Positions 59,041-64,000 of a stretch of 64,000 bases of DNA are shown piece by piece. The stretch spans positions 10,974,001-11,038,000 of the forward strand of contig CM055611.1 of assembly GCA_029379385.1 (NCBI GenBank). The letters run 5' to 3'. A program made the position numbers and the translations under genes. Source of the stretch: Quillaja saponaria (taxonomy: Eukaryota > Streptophyta > Magnoliopsida > Fabales > Quillajaceae). Numbering within the stretch: the first letter of the stretch is position 1; each line of letters opens with the position of its first letter. A model generated the notes under the pieces. It was not told the DNA's origin and made no database searches. It saw nothing but the letters and a program-made list of their open reading frames with translations.

Positions 59041-61211
59041 ACTTGTGTTGTAAAACCCATATAAACTAATAGTTGAATGTCCATGGTTCAAAAAAACCTT
59101 TACAACACTGAATATTAGAGCTCAGTAACATTTACAAGTTCAACCACAATTTCTTCGAGTAGAAATTTACCAAGCTTACACCTAACCCTAGTTTCTCTCA
59201 GACTCCTCACAAAGAATGAGAAGTGATTTCATAGAATCACAAAAGCACTTATAATACAAAACTAATCAAGATAATGAAAATTGGAAGCTCTGATTTGAGT
59301 TTACAGAGAAAAAAGAATATGAAAGATAGGTCTTTCTTTGTTTTTAAAATAGATTTGTTAGTTGAAGCTTGTGAGAACAAGATTGTAGAGCAGCGTTTAA
59401 AATTCAATTCTTGATTTGCTTAGAGTTGATAAAATACTTGGTCTTGAGCTTTTTTAGTCAATTTATAACGTGAGTTGTAAAACTAACCGTTATCAAAGAA
59501 TGATTTGCTTCTGATTCAATCAGCTCTTGTCACACTCTTTTCTATGGAACTTAAGCATGAGTTGAAATTTCAGGTTAAGTACACAAAGATAGTGGAAAAT
59601 ACATTTTTCTCGGAGCTGCCCTTGTTTGTCCGTTTGTGAAATTTTGGCTTGAATGATATTTTGAACAGACTCAGTTGAGTAAGATGATGAATAGTTGAAA
59701 AGACATCGCGAATTGTCATTTTATATAGCTTATAGTTGACATCTTTTTTAGCTCTTTAACTTCAATCCACTAAGTAAGTAAAACAACTTTGTTTTTTCTT
59801 GTACACTAGCAGCTTAGTCGACTCGATAGATTCGTTGACTGGACGAACAAGTTTGTTTAGTTTCTTTCTTGAGTCAATCTTTCTTCAAATGAATGTAATA
59901 ATAAAAACATTTCGTTTTGAATTTAGTATAAGCTTAGTTGATCATGAAACGTTTTATATATATATATATATATATATATTTCTGCAGTGCAAGTCTTCGG
60001 TTGATTTTTTTTTTCTTTTCAATTATTGAACCGGTGCACTTTTTCTTCATTTGATGTGCGATGAAATACTTTCAAGTGATTGGCAAAGATCTTTAGCTGA
60101 TCACTTCGGCTAACTGGCTTATGATAAAATAACGCCGTATTTGAATTTAATCCAACATAGTTGATCAAAATCAAATTTGAATTAAGAGTATCAAATACTC
60201 ATTTAATTCAACATATTTTTCAAATTTTTTTTTTGTAAAATCGTAATTTCTTTTAATCATCCAAATGAAGGAATGTCAATTTTTTCAAATTTTAGACATG
60301 AGTATTGTTTCTGTAAATTTCAAGGGAAAAGTATTTAAGTTAATAAAAGAAAATACAATAGAGTACTATGGGATGGTGAATAAAAGATTAGGATGAGAAA
60401 AGTTGTGGACTCGACATGTTTTTATTTTTTATTTCCATATAAACATTTATTCTAATAATAGTGAAATTACCAGCATGCTTATAAATTGTAAATGGAAAAA
60501 AAAAAAATAAAGTAACTAAAATTAATCCTTATATACGTATTTTAAACAAAAATGCATAATACAAAAAGTGATGCTAAATTTTTTCTGTTAGTTAATTTCG
60601 AATGATTCATCAAACCTTGTTCCTATAAATATTTATCTATCTCAAGAATTATATTAAAATTTTAACATGATTAACTGAAGTGAACGTGGCAAAGTTATGC
60701 TGAATCATCCAATCAAAATTCGCCATCTCAAACTAGGCATGTGTTGCATGTGAGTCCACTTTAGATATCACTGTTGCACCTAGGACATGGAAACTCACTA
60801 TCTGTGGTGGATTACACAGTGAACGAGAATCTAATTAGCGTCGGTCTTCACCTCACCTGGTCACCTACACCATACCAACCATACATAGCTAGCTTGGACG
60901 GTACTTTAACAATTTAGTTAAATACAGCACCCGGACACGACCTACAATCACCTACTTTCTCAATAAACAATTACCTCAACAAGGAAAGCTAAACATAAAC
61001 GACAACACAACATAGAGATAAGATTTAAGAGAGTGAGATAGAAGATACAGGAGGAGTACACATCAATTTCCCACCTCCTATCCTTTCCATCTAAGCCCTC
61101 CTTTTTCTCTGTTTTCAACAGTCCATCACCTATTTCTTTTTGTACGCTCTGATTCCCAATTTCAAGATCTGCAAAGGAAGCAAAAACAGTTTCAATTTCA
61201 GGCATTGGAGC
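59041..61211. other. intergenic region upstream of the ATL gene
   Basis: No coding signature is seen. A TA repeat lies at about 59955-59979. The last 300 bp before the ATL start hold its promoter and leader, but no convincing TATA box is visible. The stretch 60540-60960 has less extreme AT content. Confidence 0.5.
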
Positions 61212-62219
61212 ATGAGTTCTTTTGGTAACAACCCAAATTCTTGGACACCATTTAGTTCTTTCAGAGACTGTTCTCAAGGAATTTGTAGCATATACTGCCC
61301 GCAATGGTGCTACATCATTTATCCTCCTCCTCCCCCACCTAATTCAGATCTTGGTGGTCTTGACAGTGATGATCCTTCCGGCTTTGAATTCTCTCCCCTC
61401 ATAGTAGTGATTGTCGGCATCTTGACCAGTGTTTTCATCTTGGCAACATATTATGCTATCATCTCAAGGTACTGCAGGGGAAGAAGAAGTGGTCAAGTTA
61501 ACCATGATTCGAGCAGCTTGGAAATGGATGAAAATGGCGATCATATCAATAATGGGTCATCTCAGGCTTCATCTTCCGGATTGGATGAGGCTTTGATCAA
61601 ATCAATTACAGTTTGTAAGTATAAAAAAGGTGATAGGTTAATTGAAGGTACTGACTGTTCTGTCTGTTTGAGTGAGTTTCAAGATAATGAGAGCTTGAGA
61701 TTATTGCCAAAATGCAATCATGCCTTTCATCTCCCATGTATTGATACCTGGTTGAAATCACACTCAAGTTGTCCTTTATGCCGCTCTAATATAATTATTG
61801 CTTCCTCTGCCACTTGTTTGCCTCATCATCAAATTCAAGCAGATCAATCTTCAATTGCAATTCAAGATGCAGTAAACATCAATGTCTCTACCCTAGAATA
61901 CCATCATCGTAGGAATTATGGTACTATTACAGTGGTACAGAATTTAGAAGGAAGTCTCCACCAAGACAATCGAGTTGTTAGTATTTCTGGCAATGATAAG
62001 GACAATATTGTAGAAAGAGATGATGGCACAGTAATTGAGATAATTGGGCAAGATCAGGAGGAGTTTCAGCAGCCAATTAAGAGGTCAATCTTATTGAATT
62101 CATGTTCTTCTCAATGCCGTGTTACAGTTTCAGATATACTAAATGCTACTCGAGACGATGAAGAATTTCAGAGATCGATTTCAGCAGGGAGACTGGTTTT
62201 CCAAAGGTATGAAAAGTAG
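61212..62219 (+). CDS. ATL: RING-H2 finger E3 ubiquitin ligase, ATL family (ATL51/ATL52-like)
   Basis: The 335-residue product transfers ubiquitin from an E2 to target proteins at a membrane. It starts MSSFGNNPNSWTPFSSFRDC. Residues 18-35 (RDCSQGICSIYCPQWCYI) form a Cys-rich N-terminal motif seen in the ATL51/52 group, followed by six prolines. Residues 61-85 are one hydrophobic membrane segment. The GLD motif (GLDEALIKSI) is at 123-132. The RING-H2 is canonical: C149, C152, C168, H170, H173, C176, C187, C190, with spacing C-x2-C-x15-C-x1-H-x2-H-x2-C-x10-C-x2-C and the conserved Trp180. The C-terminal 140 residues are polar. It is intronless, as ATL genes usually are. An in-frame ATG at 61140 would add 24 residues, but family starts favour 61212. 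It is convergent with the reductase gene on its right. AATAAA at 62475 could serve as a poly(A) signal. Confidence 0.95.
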   Translation: MSSFGNNPNSWTPFSSFRDCSQGICSIYCPQWCYIIYPPPPPPNSDLGGLDSDDPSGFEFSPLIVVIVGILTSVFILATYYAIISRYCRGRRSGQVNHDSSSLEMDENGDHINNGSSQASSSGLDEALIKSITVCKYKKGDRLIEGTDCSVCLSEFQDNESLRLLPKCNHAFHLPCIDTWLKSHSSCPLCRSNIIIASSATCLPHHQIQADQSSIAIQDAVNINVSTLEYHHRRNYGTITVVQNLEGSLHQDNRVVSISGNDKDNIVERDDGTVIEIIGQDQEEFQQPIKRSILLNSCSSQCRVTVSDILNATRDDEEFQRSISAGRLVFQRYEK

Positions 62220-63223
62220 AAATTCCCATTTTACCAAATTGACTGGAGATTCTTCTAAAGTAAACCCCCCAGGTTTGGTTTTGTTTGTAACATAATTGAC
62301 AAGAACACATACCAGAAGAGCAGAGTAGTATATTTACTAAAATTTGACACAGGAAATTATGACTTTGATAAGACTTCATTCTCTTAAATTCTATTGCAGT
62401 TTCAAATAGGACTCTATTTCGGTCATGACTATAGACTCAATTTGAACATCGCTGTCTGAATATTTTAAAATGTTAATAAAGAAGAAAGATTCAAGGTTCA
62501 CTCTCAAGTTAAAACAAAGAATAGGAAATCGTACTGAATTAAAAATAAAAGAACAACAAGAGATTAACAGAATAATATTTAAGGCGACGCAACAAAAAGC
62601 ATATATCAATTCTGAAGACATTCTCCGTTTTGTTAATATGATTATTTTGGTAGAAAAATGCTGCTAAATAGTAGTTCATCGATAGAGCAACCCTAAGTAC
62701 TTGGTTGGTGTACAGTATCCACATCCTCAGATTCATTTGTTATATAATGGTATCATCATTCCTATGTATAACATATTTTACCTTTTTAGAATTGAATTTT
62801 TACAGTTTCTTTTATAAAGTTGATCTTCAAGTTCTATGTTTATATATGTGTGCTATGGCCGCTTAGGAAGTGTCATGGTCCAGCTCAGCACGTATTCTCA
62901 CTTTCCAGTTAGACCCGATTTCACATTCCTTGAATTAGTACCAAAAACGTAAATATCACTGCTGCAAAAAAAAGTAAACAATCATTTTGGCTGCAAAATT
63001 CCAAGAAAAGAAATGAACTTGATAGATATACGCTCGTAAGTTACTAAACAAGTCGGAGCAAAAATCATATAATGAAAGAGAAACTGAGATACTTGAGCAA
63101 CAGCTTGATGGTACATAAACATTCTTTAACATGAGAGTTCACTTGCTCGAATCTCATCCTCACATCCCTTAACGGAAACTAGCCAACCATGGCACACGCA
63201 ATATACAAGAAATAATTTTAAGT
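62220..63223. other. region between two convergent genes
   Basis: This holds the 3' UTRs of the ATL gene (plus strand) and the reductase gene (minus strand). AATAAA at 62475-62480 suits the ATL transcript. Small ORFs here have no recognisable domain. Confidence 0.5.

Positions 63224-64000
<777 letters not shown>

Noticed and set aside
59955..59979. TA repeat as promoter TATA of the ATL gene
   Set aside because: It lies about 1.2 kb upstream of the start and is a simple microsatellite.
61140..61211. Upstream in-frame start for the ATL gene
   Set aside because: The 24 extra residues do not resemble ATL proteins, whereas MSSFGNN at 61212 matches the family start.

Overview
This is eukaryotic nuclear DNA from a flowering plant, most likely a eudicot. 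It is AT-rich and dense with plant LTR retrotransposons (Ty3/gypsy Athila, Tekay/Del-like, Tat and chromovirus-like groups, and Ty1/copia), L1-type LINEs and a SINE. The only convincing host genes are at the right end: an intronless RING-H2 ubiquitin ligase of the ATL family and the 3' part of an alkenal double-bond reductase gene. No bacterial features, CRISPR arrays, rRNA genes or functional tRNA genes were seen.

Layout. 1-2070: short exon-like blocks with GT/AG borders from a gene I do not recognise. 2316-2774: a foldback (MITE-like) repeat. 3047-3704: a broken ribosomal protein L7 gene copy, running straight into a long LTR-type repeat (3719-6387) with a primer-binding site. 6703-11868: a 5'-truncated L1 LINE on the minus strand. 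11870-17350: the 3' half of a Tat-type Ty3 element with RNase H, integrase, a 152-bp tandem repeat and a long antisense ORF. 17351-23205: a second copy of the long LTR, split by a solo LTR of the same family in opposite orientation (17925-21287). 24908-26491: a shrunken copia element, followed by a SINE.

27212-35944: an Athila element whose 5' LTR is split by another solo LTR (28399-32018) with a perfect 5-bp target duplication. 36198-40275: rearranged, partly inverted Athila and LTR fragments. 40300-43060: a second LINE carrying a gypsy gag fragment. 43080-44775: a fourth copy of the long LTR. 44790-51640: a chromovirus-like Ty3 element, split by a structurally complete copia insertion (47029-49731; 205-bp LTRs, CCAAG target duplication) that has lost its reverse transcriptase. 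At about 51640 the chromovirus-like pol switches abruptly to Athila pol, followed by an Athila env-position ORF and 3' LTR (to about 59040). The gene-bearing end starts at about 61.2 kb.

How it works together. Nearly all retroelement coding regions carry stops, frameshifts or deletions, so they are relics. The nesting gives a relative order of events: Athila is older than the solo LTR inside it, and the chromovirus-like element is older than the copia inside it. Only the ATL gene looks intact. The reductase gene has single-base differences in homopolymer runs that either make it a pseudogene or are sequencing errors. I found no clear new biological system. The most interesting items are the L7 fragment apparently linked to an LTR family, the antisense ORF of the Tat element with its own TATA box, the copia element with an inverted copy of its 3' end in place of reverse transcriptase, and the chimeric element junctions.
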